Shown piece by piece: positions 1-9,064 of a stretch of 64,000 nucleotides of DNA. Location: assembly GCA_028289645.1 (NCBI GenBank), contig JANQOK010000008.1:372001-436000 (forward strand), in the 5' to 3' direction. Position 1 is the stretch's first letter, and each line of letters starts with the position of its first letter. The position numbers and the translations under genes were made by a program. Source of the DNA: Anderseniella sp. GTDB lineage: Bacteria > Pseudomonadota > Alphaproteobacteria > Rhizobiales > Aestuariivirgaceae. The notes below the pieces were generated by a model. The model was not told where the DNA came from. It worked only from the letters and a program-made list of their open reading frames with translations, and made no database searches.

Positions 1-555
1 CAACTGCCCTATGCAGGCGTAAAACACCGATGAGCGCGCGCCTTCAAGATCGTTGAAAAAGTGTTTGGCCCATGATGCAATATGGGCCTGGAAAAATTTC
101 TTCTGGTCATCGAGATCCAGCGCATCGCCGAAGTCGCCCATGATCAGACCGGACATCATTTCACACAACGCGGCGATGTGATCTTCAGGCTCAGCAACAT
201 CATCACGGCGCTCGATGCCGAGACGGTTCATGTCGTTGCGCAGCCGGGCCAGCGGCTTTTCATGCAGGAAACCAGTAAGATAGTAAGAGCCATACGGCAC
301 CAGTTCGCCACGCCCCACTCCGATAAACAGGTCGTGGTACTCGCGGGACACCTTTTCAGGACTGGATTTGGCAGCAACCCGCGTAATGGCGGCAACCGCC
401 TGGCCAATGGGCGTCTCGTCGCCATGCATGTCGGCAAACATGTCGAGGTCGTGCTGGGACGGAGCCGCACGCAAAGTTGTTGCCAGCAATCTATACAGAT
501 TTGCCCGCAACACGTCTTCTTCGCAAATTGACAGCGCTAACTTAGCCTCACCCAT
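1..555 (-). CDS. TorD-family molecular chaperone, C-terminus cut by window edge
   Basis: The minus strand reads open from an ATG at 555 to the left edge, giving about 185 residues without the natural stop. An in-frame stop lies two codons upstream of the ATG, which fixes the earliest start. The N-terminus (LRANLYRLLATTL, then ISREY-like SREYHDLFIGVGRGE and PYGSYYLTGF) is the pattern of the TorD/DmsD all-helical chaperones. These bind the Tat signal peptide or apoprotein of molybdenum enzymes such as formate dehydrogenase or DMSO/TMAO reductase before export. The client genes would lie beyond the left edge, so the partner cannot be named. Family is fairly sure, the client is not. Confidence 0.8.
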   Translation of the reverse strand, partial: MGEAKLALSICEEDVLRANLYRLLATTLRAAPSQHDLDMFADMHGDETPIGQAVAAITRVAAKSSPEKVSREYHDLFIGVGRGELVPYGSYYLTGFLHEKPLARLRNDMNRLGIERRDDVAEPEDHIAALCEMMSGLIMGDFGDALDLDDQKKFFQAHIASWAKHFFNDLEGARSSVFYACIGQL

Positions 556-707
556 ACTCTAATTGTGGCGGCCGCACCCTTCAGACGGAGCGCGCTATTC
601 GCCTTCCTCTCCTAGCTGGCCTATAGAATGACGCAGCCTATGCGAGTAAGGCAAGCACATTCGGGGCCAACCGGGCAGGCTTTCACAATCTGGTAATGTG
701 GAGTATT

Positions 708-1880
708 TTACTCAACAATTATGCGCGGCGCGGCCCGCTTTTGGCCTGCTGCATCGCCCAGAACCGAGGTCCAGATTGCCTGTGCAATGTCACGATACAG
801 CCCGGCATGAAGGGAATCGGGAGCAGAAACCACGATCGGCTGGCCAGAATCAGAGCGTGAGCGCAAATCCTTGTCGAGCGGCACCTCGCCGAGAAACGGC
901 AAGCCGAGCTTTTCCGCTTCTTCACGGGCGCCGCCGTGACCAAAGATCTCATGACGCTCGCCGCAATTCGTGCAGGTGAAATAGCTCATGTTCTCGACAA
1001 TGCCGAGCACCGGCACATTTACACGGCGGAACATGTTCAACCCCTTGCGCGCATCGATCAGGGCAAGATCCTGCGGCGTCGACACGATAACGGCGCCTGA
1101 CAGCGGCGTCTGCTGGGCCAGGGTCAGCTGCGCGTCACCGGTTCCCGGCGGCATGTCGACGATCAGGACATCGAGGTCACCCCAGGCAACTTCTCGCAGC
1201 ATCTGCTGCAGGGCCGACATGACCATTGGACCCCGCCAGATCATCGGCGTGTCTTCTTCCACCAGAAAGCCCATCGACATGGCCTTCAGGCCAAATCCCT
1301 CAAGCGGCTTCAAGGTGCGTGAACCCGGTGATTCCGGCTCGGGCCGGCCGGTGATGCCCAGCAGGCGCGGGACCGACGGGCCATAGATGTCGGCATCCAG
1401 TATGCCGACTTTCAAACCGTTTGCCTGCAGCCCGAGCGCCAGGTTGACCGAGGTTGTCGACTTGCCGACGCCGCCTTTGCCGGACGCAACCGCGACGATA
1501 TGCTTTACGCCGGGCACTCCGGCCATGGTCTGCGCAGCCTGGGCCTTGGGGCCGGGCTGCTGCATCGGTGGCGGAGGTGCCATGTTGGCACCAGCAGGCG
1601 GCGGGGTCTGGCCAGGCGTCGGGCGCGAACCGGGCTTGACCTCCGCGGTGAGCGCCGCCATGACCTTTTCAACGCCGTCGACCTTGCCCACAGCCTTCTC
1701 CGCAGCCTGGCGCAGCGGCTCCAGTTCGGCGGCGCGCGATGCCTCGACGGTGATGGCGAACATGACGTTGTCGCCGCTGATAACCACGTCGGAAACCAGG
1801 CCGAGCGACACCAGGTCACCGTCCAGGTCCGGCCCGCGCACCTTCGACAGGGCCGCCATGACTTGCTGCTTGTCTACCAT
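708..1880 (-). CDS. mrp: Mrp/ApbC (NBP35-type) iron-sulfur cluster carrier P-loop ATPase
   Basis: A cytoplasmic scaffold that receives [4Fe-4S] clusters and passes them to apoproteins using ATP. The 390-aa protein has an N-terminal MIP18/DUF59 domain (about residues 1-80), a Pro/Gln-rich linker (about 84-115), then the ParA/MinD-like ATPase with a deviant Walker A GKGGVGKS at 134-141. The cluster-binding pair is C303 and C306 (FTCTNC). Length and domain order are normal for alphaproteobacterial Mrp. The ATG at 1880 follows GGGGAATTTCAG, a usable ribosome site. It is transcribed toward the TorD gene with 152 bases between them, so co-transcription is possible but unproven. Confidence 0.95.
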   Translation of the reverse strand: MVDKQQVMAALSKVRGPDLDGDLVSLGLVSDVVISGDNVMFAITVEASRAAELEPLRQAAEKAVGKVDGVEKVMAALTAEVKPGSRPTPGQTPPPAGANMAPPPPMQQPGPKAQAAQTMAGVPGVKHIVAVASGKGGVGKSTTSVNLALGLQANGLKVGILDADIYGPSVPRLLGITGRPEPESPGSRTLKPLEGFGLKAMSMGFLVEEDTPMIWRGPMVMSALQQMLREVAWGDLDVLIVDMPPGTGDAQLTLAQQTPLSGAVIVSTPQDLALIDARKGLNMFRRVNVPVLGIVENMSYFTCTNCGERHEIFGHGGAREEAEKLGLPFLGEVPLDKDLRSRSDSGQPIVVSAPDSLHAGLYRDIAQAIWTSVLGDAAGQKRAAPRIIVE

Positions 1881-1994
1881 CTGAAATTCCCCGAACTCAA
1901 TTCGCCGGCAATGCGGCGCTGTGTTTATATCTGTTTGTCTGTGGAGTTATTCAACCCGTTGAAAAACCGAAGTTAACAACCGCAACAGCTTGCA

Positions 1995-2849
1995 TCAGCG
2001 ACGGCGCTGCGTACCGCCCAACTCGGCGGTAATATCATTGGCGATCTTGTTTACAAGCTCACCGAGGGCCAGCACCCGCTGATCTGTGACACGTGCACTC
2101 GGACCGGACACCGAAACTGCGCCCAGGGGCTCGCCGTGCTCATCGAAGATTGCTGATGCCACACAGCGCAGGCCGATGGCATTTTCCTCGTCATCGATGG
2201 CATAGCCACGCTGCAGCGAGACTTCAAGGTCCTGGAACAACGCTTCTATGGATGTGTGGGTGTGGGAGGTTTCCCGGGTCAGTTCGCGGCCATGCAGCAC
2301 CTTGCGGGTGGCCTCCGGGTTCATGTGCGATAAAATTGCCTTGCCGACACCGGAACAATGCATCCGGGCGCGCCCGCCCGGCCCGGCAATGGCCCGCATC
2401 ATCTTCTGACACTCGACCTGGGCCAGGTAGACGATCTCACCCCTGTCAGAGATGCCGAGGTTCACAGTCTCACCGGATTGCTCCATCAGGCGACGCATAT
2501 AGGGACGCGCAATGGTGACAACGTCGCGGGAACGCACAAAAGCCGAGCCGACCCTGAACGCCTGGACACCGATTAGCCACACCGAGCGCTCAGTATCGAA
2601 CCGAACAAACCGTTCGTTCTGCAAGGTGGTCAGCAGGCGGTGTGCAGTCGAGTTGGGCAGGCCAACCTCCTGGGCCACTTCCGACAGGGACAGGCCCGAG
2701 GCATGATAGGAAAGAGCATTGAGCAGTTTCAGCGCGCGGCTAAGCGATTGCACCTGGCCGGAGGCCCGCAGGACTTCCTTGCTCGGCACTCGCAATTCTT
2801 CGCGCCGTGCGGCCTCTCTGTCCTTGTCCGACACCTGGTTTTCGAGCAT
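1995..2849 (-). CDS. IclR-family transcriptional regulator
   Basis: A 284-aa regulator with an N-terminal winged helix-turn-helix (about residues 30-95, containing LSEVAQEVGLPNSTAHRLL) and a C-terminal GAF-like effector domain (about 110-280). IclR proteins bind a small metabolite and control a nearby or distant catabolic operon. I chose the ATG at 2849 because GGGAA stands 6 bases upstream; a TTG at 2861 would add four residues. The gene is divergent from the DedA gene, and the 230-base gap between them should hold its own promoter. The target is unknown. The family call is secure. Confidence 0.9.
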   Translation of the reverse strand: MLENQVSDKDREAARREELRVPSKEVLRASGQVQSLSRALKLLNALSYHASGLSLSEVAQEVGLPNSTAHRLLTTLQNERFVRFDTERSVWLIGVQAFRVGSAFVRSRDVVTIARPYMRRLMEQSGETVNLGISDRGEIVYLAQVECQKMMRAIAGPGGRARMHCSGVGKAILSHMNPEATRKVLHGRELTRETSHTHTSIEALFQDLEVSLQRGYAIDDEENAIGLRCVASAIFDEHGEPLGAVSVSGPSARVTDQRVLALGELVNKIANDITAELGGTQRRR

Positions 2850-3079
2850 AGATGTTCCCAATTCAAATTCGCCTGAGTCTGAGGTATATACGATGTTGTT
2901 CCACGATGTGGATCAAAAACCACACAACGGAGCGTTCTTCGTTCCAAAAGAACCGACAGAACCTGCAATTCCCTTAAAATTTCCAAGATGTGCGGGCCAT
3001 TTCGCCTAACGAACCGCGCCAGAGCCTAGCTTCGCACCGGCAACACCTTGTCACAGACCGAATTGGAACGCAATTCCAT

Positions 3080-3658
3080 ATGCTGGACACTCTCGTAAAC
3101 AACGCTTACTGGCTCTTGTATGCCGGCACGGTAATGGAAGGCGAAACCGCTTTGCTGCTGGCTTCGCTGGCTGCACACCAGGGACTTATCGAGTTGATCT
3201 GGGTGATCATCATCGCCTTTGCCGGGGCCACCACCGGGGACCAGATCAGCTATCAGGTGTTCAGGCGCTTCGGACCGACGATGGTAACGCGCTCGGCCAC
3301 CTTGCAACGACGCACGGAAAAGGCGCGCCGGCTGCTTGCCGGACACCCGGTGAAGTTCATCATCGTGTCGCGGTTTTTCTGGGGCCTGCGCTCGGCCTGC
3401 ATGCTTGCCTTGGCAGCGTCGGATGTGCCGACAAGGGTGTTTGCACCGGCCAACCTTGCCGCCTGCGCCCTGTGGGCCGCCGTAGTCGGCTCGCTGGGCT
3501 ATGTGTTCAGCAGCTGGGTCACGCGCATTGTCACTGCCATGGACGGCCTGTCGGGTCGTGCGCCTGCCCTGCTGGCCGGGTTCATCGCCTTCGTCGTGCT
3601 GATCGTGCTGGCGCGCCGGGCGGTGCTGAAATTCTGGCGGTCGCGGGAGACGCTGTGA
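3080..3658 (+). CDS. DedA-family membrane protein
   Basis: A 192-aa inner-membrane protein of the DedA/SNARE-associated family, which includes lipid scramblases and proton-dependent transport-like proteins. The N-terminal helix around GTVMEGETALLLASLAA, the acidic segment with GDQISYQVFRRFG and the Arg-rich FIIVSRFFWGLRSA are the conserved features. The reading frame stays open upstream to 2990, but those 30 residues are polar and unlike the family, so the start is placed at the ATG at 3080. The true ribosome site is weak. It is divergent from the IclR gene and separated by 203 bases from the ABC operon downstream. Confidence 0.8.
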   Translation: MLDTLVNNAYWLLYAGTVMEGETALLLASLAAHQGLIELIWVIIIAFAGATTGDQISYQVFRRFGPTMVTRSATLQRRTEKARRLLAGHPVKFIIVSRFFWGLRSACMLALAASDVPTRVFAPANLAACALWAAVVGSLGYVFSSWVTRIVTAMDGLSGRAPALLAGFIAFVVLIVLARRAVLKFWRSRETL

Positions 3659-3861
3659 CCGGACACTGGTCTCCGACTTCATAGGCAGTACATGAATGTG
3701 TCCAGTACTCCTGAATAAACCTCTCTATTCGGACAGTCGTTGAACGGAGTTTTTCTCTGATGAGGTTTGTTGCCGAACTGTCCACAAGCACTAACGCACC
3801 GTCACACCGTTGAGACAAAAACCGCTTAGCCATCCGGGTCCCATATGCAGGGAGGCAGGAT

Positions 3862-5028
3862 ATGGCCGAGGTCAAGATCAGGAACGTTTCGAAGCGGTTT
3901 GGCGACACTTCAGTGCTGGAAAATGCGTCGCTGACCATCGCCAAGGGAGAGTTTGTTTCGCTTATCGGGCCCTCTGGTTGCGGCAAGTCCACGCTGCTGC
4001 GCATCATTTCCGGACTTGAACTGCAGGATGCCGGACAGATCACCATTGCAGACAGGGTCGTCGACGACCTGCGACCATCGGCGCGCAACCTGGCCATGGT
4101 GTTCCAATCATATGCGCTCTATCCACACCTGAACGTGGCCTCCAACATTGCCATGCCGCTGCGCATGCAGCGGCTCAACAGCTTTCAGCGGTTGCCGGTG
4201 ATTGGGCGGTTTCTGCCGGGTAGTTCGGCAGCCAATGACGGCATTGCCCGGCAGGTGCGCGACGCCGCAGAAATGCTCGACATCTCTCACCTGCTGGAGC
4301 GCAAGCCGGGACAGCTGTCCGGAGGCCAGCGCCAGCGGGTGGCGGTGGGGCGTGCGCTCGTGTGCAACCCGGCCGCTTTCCTGCTTGATGAACCGCTATC
4401 CAATCTCGACGCAAAACTGCGGGTGCACATGCGCACTGAAATCGCCCAGTTGCACCGGCGCCTGCAGGCCACTTTCATCTACGTGACCCATGACCAGGTG
4501 GAGGCGATGACCATGTCGGACCGTATCGCTGTGATGATGGACGGCAACATCATACAGACCGGAACGCCTGACGAGGTCTATGACAATCCGACCGACATCC
4601 GCGTTGCCGAGTTTATCGGTTCTCCGAAAATCAACCTGATTCCAGTAGACGTTGAACCAGGGCGGGGCGTGGCATTGCTGGCTGGCGCAGACAGCGGCGT
4701 GGTTGCCGAGGCCACAGCAGTATGCCTGGGTGTGCGGCCAGAGGCAGTGACCATATCACCGGACAATGGACTGCTAGCAGGCACCGTTGAGCACGCGGAG
4801 AACCTGGGCTCGGAAGAGTATGTTCAAGTGCGCCTCCACGCGCTGCCGGACACCCTCATAACATCACGAGCAAGCCATGGCACAGGCTGGACCCGACGGG
4901 TCGGCTCCACCGCCCACGTCAGTTTCGACCGTGACCGGATACTTGCCTTCGACGGGGCCGGAAAACGAGTAGCCTGCCAACCTGGTGTGCCACACCCGGC
5001 CAGCGGAAAGGCGGTCGCCCATGGCTGA
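3862..5028 (+). CDS. ABC transporter ATP-binding protein, UgpC/MalK type
   Basis: The ATPase of a carbohydrate-type (CUT1) importer, working at the inner face of the membrane. The 388-aa protein has Walker A GPSGCGKST near residue 35, the signature LSGGQRQRVAVGRAL, Walker B FLLDEPLSNLDAKL, and a C-terminal regulatory OB-fold domain after about residue 240 as in MalK/UgpC. An unusual insertion (about 18 residues, around RLPVIGRFLPG) lies between the Q-loop and the signature. The ATG follows GGGAGGCAGGAT. It is the first gene of an operon with two permeases and a binding protein, and its stop overlaps the next start by 8 bases. Confidence 0.93.
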   Translation: MAEVKIRNVSKRFGDTSVLENASLTIAKGEFVSLIGPSGCGKSTLLRIISGLELQDAGQITIADRVVDDLRPSARNLAMVFQSYALYPHLNVASNIAMPLRMQRLNSFQRLPVIGRFLPGSSAANDGIARQVRDAAEMLDISHLLERKPGQLSGGQRQRVAVGRALVCNPAAFLLDEPLSNLDAKLRVHMRTEIAQLHRRLQATFIYVTHDQVEAMTMSDRIAVMMDGNIIQTGTPDEVYDNPTDIRVAEFIGSPKINLIPVDVEPGRGVALLAGADSGVVAEATAVCLGVRPEAVTISPDNGLLAGTVEHAENLGSEEYVQVRLHALPDTLITSRASHGTGWTRRVGSTAHVSFDRDRILAFDGAGKRVACQPGVPHPASGKAVAHG

Positions 5029-5971
5029 CGTCACCCTAGCCGGAAACCGATACCAGGCCGCTCAGAAAAGGGCGGACCGCAGACGAACATCCATGCGGGA
5101 ATTCAGGATGCAGGGACTGGCATGGATGCTGGCGCTGCCAGCTCTGTTTCTGATGGGCATGCTCCTGCTCGGCCCGCTGTTGGCGGTGGTTCTGCTGTCA
5201 TTCACCGATTACTCGCTGGGCAACGGGTCTCTGGACTGGCGCGGCCTGGACAACTACCAGGCCATGCTCGGCGACGACATCTTCTACAAGTCGATCGGCA
5301 ACACGCTGGCCTATGTGGGAATTGTGGTGCCGGGCTCGCTCGTCCTAGGACTCGGAGCCGCGCTGCTCATTGAAAGCCTGACCCGCGGCAAGGCTTTCTG
5401 GCGGGCAGTCTACTTCCTGCCGGTAATGGCCACGCTGATTGCCATGGCGATTGTCTGGGAGTTCATGATGTCGGCCCGCTTCGGCATTATTCCGCAGACA
5501 CTGGCGCTGCTCGGGTTCCCGGCAAAGAACTGGCTGCAGGAAACCGCAACCGCACTGCCTGTGTTGTGCATCATCGGCATCTGGCAGTCGCTCGGCTTTA
5601 ACATGGTGCTGTTCATGGCTGGCCTGTCGGGCATCCCCCGCTCTCTCTACGAAGCCCTTGAACTGGATGGCGGATCGAGCGCCTGGACGCGGTTCTGGAC
5701 CATCACCTGGCCAATGCTGGCGCCAGTGACAATGTTCGTGGTCATCATCACGGCAATTCGCTCGTTCCAGGTTTTCGACACTGTACATGTGCTGACAAAG
5801 GGCGGCCCGAACAACGCAACAATGGTGCTGATCTACCAGATCTACCAGGAAGGATTTGACTTCTTCCGCTCCTCCTATGCGGCGGCTCTGACGGTGGTGT
5901 TCCTGGTATTCATTTTCATCCTGACTGTCATCAAGGCCCGGACCATCGAGAACAAGGTTCACTACTCATGA
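5021..5971 (+). CDS. ABC transporter permease, UgpA/MalF type
   Basis: The first membrane subunit of the importer. It is 316 aa with about six transmembrane helices and the EAA loop YEALELDGGSSAWTRFWTI, which contacts the ATPase. I place the start at the ATG at 5021 because GGAAAGG stands 10 bases upstream; an in-frame GTG-type start at 4985 would add 12 residues. It overlaps the ATPase gene by 8 bases and the next permease by 4 (ATGA), so the subunits are probably translationally coupled. The family is clear. The substrate is not readable from the permease. Confidence 0.92.
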   Translation: MADVTLAGNRYQAAQKRADRRRTSMREFRMQGLAWMLALPALFLMGMLLLGPLLAVVLLSFTDYSLGNGSLDWRGLDNYQAMLGDDIFYKSIGNTLAYVGIVVPGSLVLGLGAALLIESLTRGKAFWRAVYFLPVMATLIAMAIVWEFMMSARFGIIPQTLALLGFPAKNWLQETATALPVLCIIGIWQSLGFNMVLFMAGLSGIPRSLYEALELDGGSSAWTRFWTITWPMLAPVTMFVVIITAIRSFQVFDTVHVLTKGGPNNATMVLIYQIYQEGFDFFRSSYAAALTVVFLVFIFILTVIKARTIENKVHYS

Positions 5972-6807
5972 AACCGGTTTCCTCCAGCAGTTCATCCGGC
6001 GACCTGTTGAAACACGCCGTGCTTGCCATTGGCGCCGTATTCATCCTGCTGCCGTTCGCAGTGATGATCTCGACTTCGTTCAAGTCACCGGCGGACATTG
6101 CCAACGGTGCCTTGCGACTGTTTCCGACCGAGTATTACGGCTTCACCAACTATGCCGAAGCCCTGTCAGCAACACCGCTGCTGCGCTATATGGCCAACGG
6201 TGTCGTGGTCACCGTATCAATCTTTGCCCTGCAGCTGCTGGTCGCACTGCCCTGTGCCTATGCCCTGGCCAAACTCAAATGGCGCGGACGGGACACCGTC
6301 TTTGGCTTGATCCTGTTCTGCCTGCTGATACCGCCGCATGCGGTGGCAATACCAGTCTACGTGCTGTTCTACTGGCTGGGCATCCTAGACAGCTACACTT
6401 CCCTGATCCTGCCATGGACCATCTCGGTGTTCGGCATATTCCTGATGCGTCAGTTCTTCAAGACCGTCCCGGATGACCTGATCGATGCAGCGAGAATGGA
6501 CGGTATTTCCGAGTTCGGGATCGTTTGGCGTGTCATGCTGCCGACCGCCCTGCCCGCAGTGACAGCCTTCGGCATCTTCTCCGTCATCGCCCACTGGAAC
6601 GACTATTTCTGGCCACTGATCGTATTGTCCAGCGAGGATTACTATACGCCGCCGCTTGGGGTCGCGACATTCCGGACGGCGGAGGTCGGCTATGTGTTCG
6701 GACCGCTGATGGCGGCGGCAACCATCATTATCGCACCCCTGGTGCTGGCATTCCTGCTGGCCCAGCGGCGCTTCATAGAAGGGATCACATTCACCGGCAT
6801 GAAATAG
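5968..6807 (+). CDS. ABC transporter permease, UgpE/MalG type
   Basis: The second membrane subunit of the same importer, 279 aa with six predicted helices. The EAA motif is DAARMDGISEFGIVWRVMLP, placed as in MalG/UgpE. Its ATG overlaps the stop of the preceding permease (ATGA at 5968-5971). After the stop there are 88 bases before the binding-protein gene. That gap includes a dyad-like CCTGTTGCAGCAGG around 6830, but it has no clear U-tract, so I do not call a terminator. Confidence 0.92.
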   Translation: MKPVSSSSSSGDLLKHAVLAIGAVFILLPFAVMISTSFKSPADIANGALRLFPTEYYGFTNYAEALSATPLLRYMANGVVVTVSIFALQLLVALPCAYALAKLKWRGRDTVFGLILFCLLIPPHAVAIPVYVLFYWLGILDSYTSLILPWTISVFGIFLMRQFFKTVPDDLIDAARMDGISEFGIVWRVMLPTALPAVTAFGIFSVIAHWNDYFWPLIVLSSEDYYTPPLGVATFRTAEVGYVFGPLMAAATIIIAPLVLAFLLAQRRFIEGITFTGMK

Positions 6808-6895
6808 GTGATCGTGGCCCGACTGAGCCGTCCTGACGCCTGTTGCAGCAGGCGTTCGGACACACCACCGGAGAGCGTCATAGAGGAGACCCCGT

Positions 6896-8164
6896 ATGAG
6901 ACGCATGTTGAAGATGACTGCCGCGACAGTCGCCCTTCTGGCCGGCAGCGCTGCTGCTTATGCCGAAACCACGATCGAGGTACAGTACCCGTATGCACAC
7001 CTGTTCACCAAGACCTATGAGAACATTGTGCGCGATTTTGAAAAGGCCAACCCGGACATCAAGGTGAAGATGCGCGCGGCCTATGAAAGCTACGAGGACG
7101 CTTCCCAGTCCGTACTCAAGGAATCGATCACCAAAAAGCTGCCGGATGTGACGTTCCAAGGGCTGAACCGTCAGCGCATCCTGGTGGAAAAGGGCATCGC
7201 CCAACCGCTGGAGCCTTTCATTGCCAAGGAAGCCGACTTTGAGAAAGACGGCTATCACAAGGCGATGCTCGACCTGTCGACATTCGAAGGCAAGGTGTAC
7301 GGGCTGCCGTTTTCGATCTCCCTGCCGGTCGCCTATTACAACATGGATGTGTTGAAGAAGGCCGGCTACACAGGCGAGCTGCCGCGCACCTGGGACCAGG
7401 TGATTGAGGTCTGCAAGGCCATCAAGACGTCCGGGCAGAATGTCGACACCATGTTCTGGGGATGGAATGTCACCGGCAACTGGTTCTGGCAGGCGCTCAA
7501 CTGGTCGCGCAACAATCCGATGACCAATGCTGACGAGACCCAGGTCAACTTCAACAACGAACATGGCAAGTGGGCCATGAAGACCTTCGCCAAGCTGGTG
7601 AAGGAATGCGACATGCCGAACAACGAGTGGAAAGAGGCCATGGCCAACTTTTCCGCCGGCAAAGTCGGCATGTTCTTCTGGTCCACGTCAGCCCTGCAGA
7701 AGATCACCGACGATTCCAAGGGCACCTATGAACTGAAGACTGACCTGTATCCTGAGATTTCCGATGGCGGCGGCCTGCCGGCAGGCGGCAATGCAGGCCT
7801 GGTGCTGGCCACTGACCCGGTTCAGGCTGATGCAGCCTGGAAGTTCCTCAAGTTTGCAACCTCCGGCCAGGGTGCTGCCCAGGTGGCGCTGACCACCGGG
7901 TACATGCCGCCGAACAAGGCCGCAAACGAGATCATCCTGAAGGATTTCTACGACAAGAATCCGAACAACTTTACCGCCGTGAAGCAACTGCCGCTGCTGC
8001 GCGACTGGTATGCCTTTCCTGGTGAAAACGGCCTCAAGATCACCAAGGTGATCGAAGACGCCATGCAGTCGATCGCTTCACGCGAGCGTATCGATGAACC
8101 GGAACAGGTGCTGCAGGAGATGTCTGAAAAAGTTCAGGCATTGTTGCCCAAAAACCCAAGCTAG
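6896..8164 (+). CDS. extracellular solute-binding protein, family 1 (UgpB/MalE-like)
   Basis: The periplasmic receptor for the importer: 422 aa with a cleavable signal peptide (basic MRRMLK, hydrophobic core, AYA|E near residue 23). The body resembles family-1 binding proteins, in particular UgpB-like ones (pattern YEN-V-DFEKANPDIKV, then VYGLPFSISLPVAYYN). AGGAG precedes the ATG. The phosphoesterase gene downstream makes a phosphorylated polyol or phosphodiester such as glycerol-3-phosphate or glycerophosphodiesters a reasonable guess for the ligand. This is context inference only, and a sugar ligand is equally possible. Confidence 0.9.
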   Translation: MRRMLKMTAATVALLAGSAAAYAETTIEVQYPYAHLFTKTYENIVRDFEKANPDIKVKMRAAYESYEDASQSVLKESITKKLPDVTFQGLNRQRILVEKGIAQPLEPFIAKEADFEKDGYHKAMLDLSTFEGKVYGLPFSISLPVAYYNMDVLKKAGYTGELPRTWDQVIEVCKAIKTSGQNVDTMFWGWNVTGNWFWQALNWSRNNPMTNADETQVNFNNEHGKWAMKTFAKLVKECDMPNNEWKEAMANFSAGKVGMFFWSTSALQKITDDSKGTYELKTDLYPEISDGGGLPAGGNAGLVLATDPVQADAAWKFLKFATSGQGAAQVALTTGYMPPNKAANEIILKDFYDKNPNNFTAVKQLPLLRDWYAFPGENGLKITKVIEDAMQSIASRERIDEPEQVLQEMSEKVQALLPKNPS

Positions 8165-8183
8165 CCCAACGCGGAAAGCAACC

Positions 8184-8213
8184 GGATGCCGGGAAAATGA
8201 ACTCCCGGCATCC
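8184..8213 (+). terminator. strong intercistronic hairpin after the binding-protein gene
   Basis: Arms GGATGCCGGG (8184-8193) and CCCGGCATCC (8204-8213) are perfect complements with a 10-base loop. There is no U-run after it. It starts 20 bases after the stop of the binding-protein gene and lies 23 bases before the phosphoesterase gene. Hairpins here commonly protect the abundant binding-protein mRNA or partly terminate transcription. Either role fits. Confidence 0.65.
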
Positions 8214-8236
8214 AATACCGGCACGGGACCTGCGAC

Positions 8237-9064
8237 ATGAAAATCATACACCTGTCCGACGTACATCTGACCGGCAATGGCTCGGATCTTTTTTGCGGCA
8301 ATCCACAACAACGGTTTGACGCCTGCATCGCGCATGTGAACTCGCGACACGGTGATGCCGACCTGTGCGTCATCACCGGCGACCTGACCCATTATGGCGA
8401 GGAGCAGGCTTACATCCGCTTCAAGGCTTGCGTTGAAAAGCTGGTGATGCCAACGGAACTTCTGCTCGGCAACCATGACAACCGGCACACTTTCCTGAAA
8501 CAGTTTCCAGACCGGAGTACCAGTCCAGGCGGTTTCGTCCAGGCAGTTTTCAGCATTGGCGATCATCGCATCGTGCTGATGGACACCAATGAACCGGGAA
8601 CCCATGCCGGCCACTATTGCCAACAACGCCTCAGATGGCTCGAGAACGCGTTGATTGACGGCAGCGGCCAGCCCAACCTGTTGTTTATGCACCACCATCC
8701 AATGCCGGTCGGCGTGGCCTCCATGGACCGGATCGGGCAACAGGACGGTGATGCGCTGAGGGCCCTGCTGGCGCGGCACTCGCCGTCAATCCGGCACATG
8801 TTCTTCGGCCACTGTCATCTGCCGCTGTCCGGATCCTGGCGCGGCATCCCGTTTTCATCCATCAAGTCGCTCAACCATCCGCTGCTGCCGGAATACGATG
8901 AACCGACCATTTCCATCGCCGATACGTCCCCGCACTACGCAGTTGTGTTTGTCAGTGATGAGTCCGTTGTTGTTCACCATGAAGAGTTCCTGTTCGACGG
9001 CAGGCGCTGGGACGGTATTGGCACCACGGTGGCGGCTTGGAGCGATCAGCCGGCATCAAAATGA
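8237..9064 (+). CDS. calcineurin-like metallophosphoesterase (CpdA/GpdQ class)
   Basis: A 275-aa cytoplasmic phosphodiesterase of the class III cyclic-nucleotide or glycerophosphodiester type. All metal-site motifs are present in order: DVH (residues 7-9), GDLTH, GNHD (LLGNHDNR), HHHP (LFMHHHPMP) and GHCH (FFGHCHLPLSG). The ATG follows GGGACC. It is the last gene in line with the ABC importer, 72 bases after the binding-protein gene. Hydrolysing a phosphodiester brought in by that importer is a natural hypothesis, as in Ugp systems with a co-encoded phosphodiesterase. cAMP hydrolysis is the main alternative. A second, related enzyme lies at 10850-11560. Confidence 0.85.
   Translation: MKIIHLSDVHLTGNGSDLFCGNPQQRFDACIAHVNSRHGDADLCVITGDLTHYGEEQAYIRFKACVEKLVMPTELLLGNHDNRHTFLKQFPDRSTSPGGFVQAVFSIGDHRIVLMDTNEPGTHAGHYCQQRLRWLENALIDGSGQPNLLFMHHHPMPVGVASMDRIGQQDGDALRALLARHSPSIRHMFFGHCHLPLSGSWRGIPFSSIKSLNHPLLPEYDEPTISIADTSPHYAVVFVSDESVVVHHEEFLFDGRRWDGIGTTVAAWSDQPASK

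Noticed and set aside
3659-3861. An operator upstream of the ABC operon (AGTAC-N13-GTACT near 3689-3711)
   Set aside because: The arms are only five bases with wide spacing, which is common by chance in a window this long.
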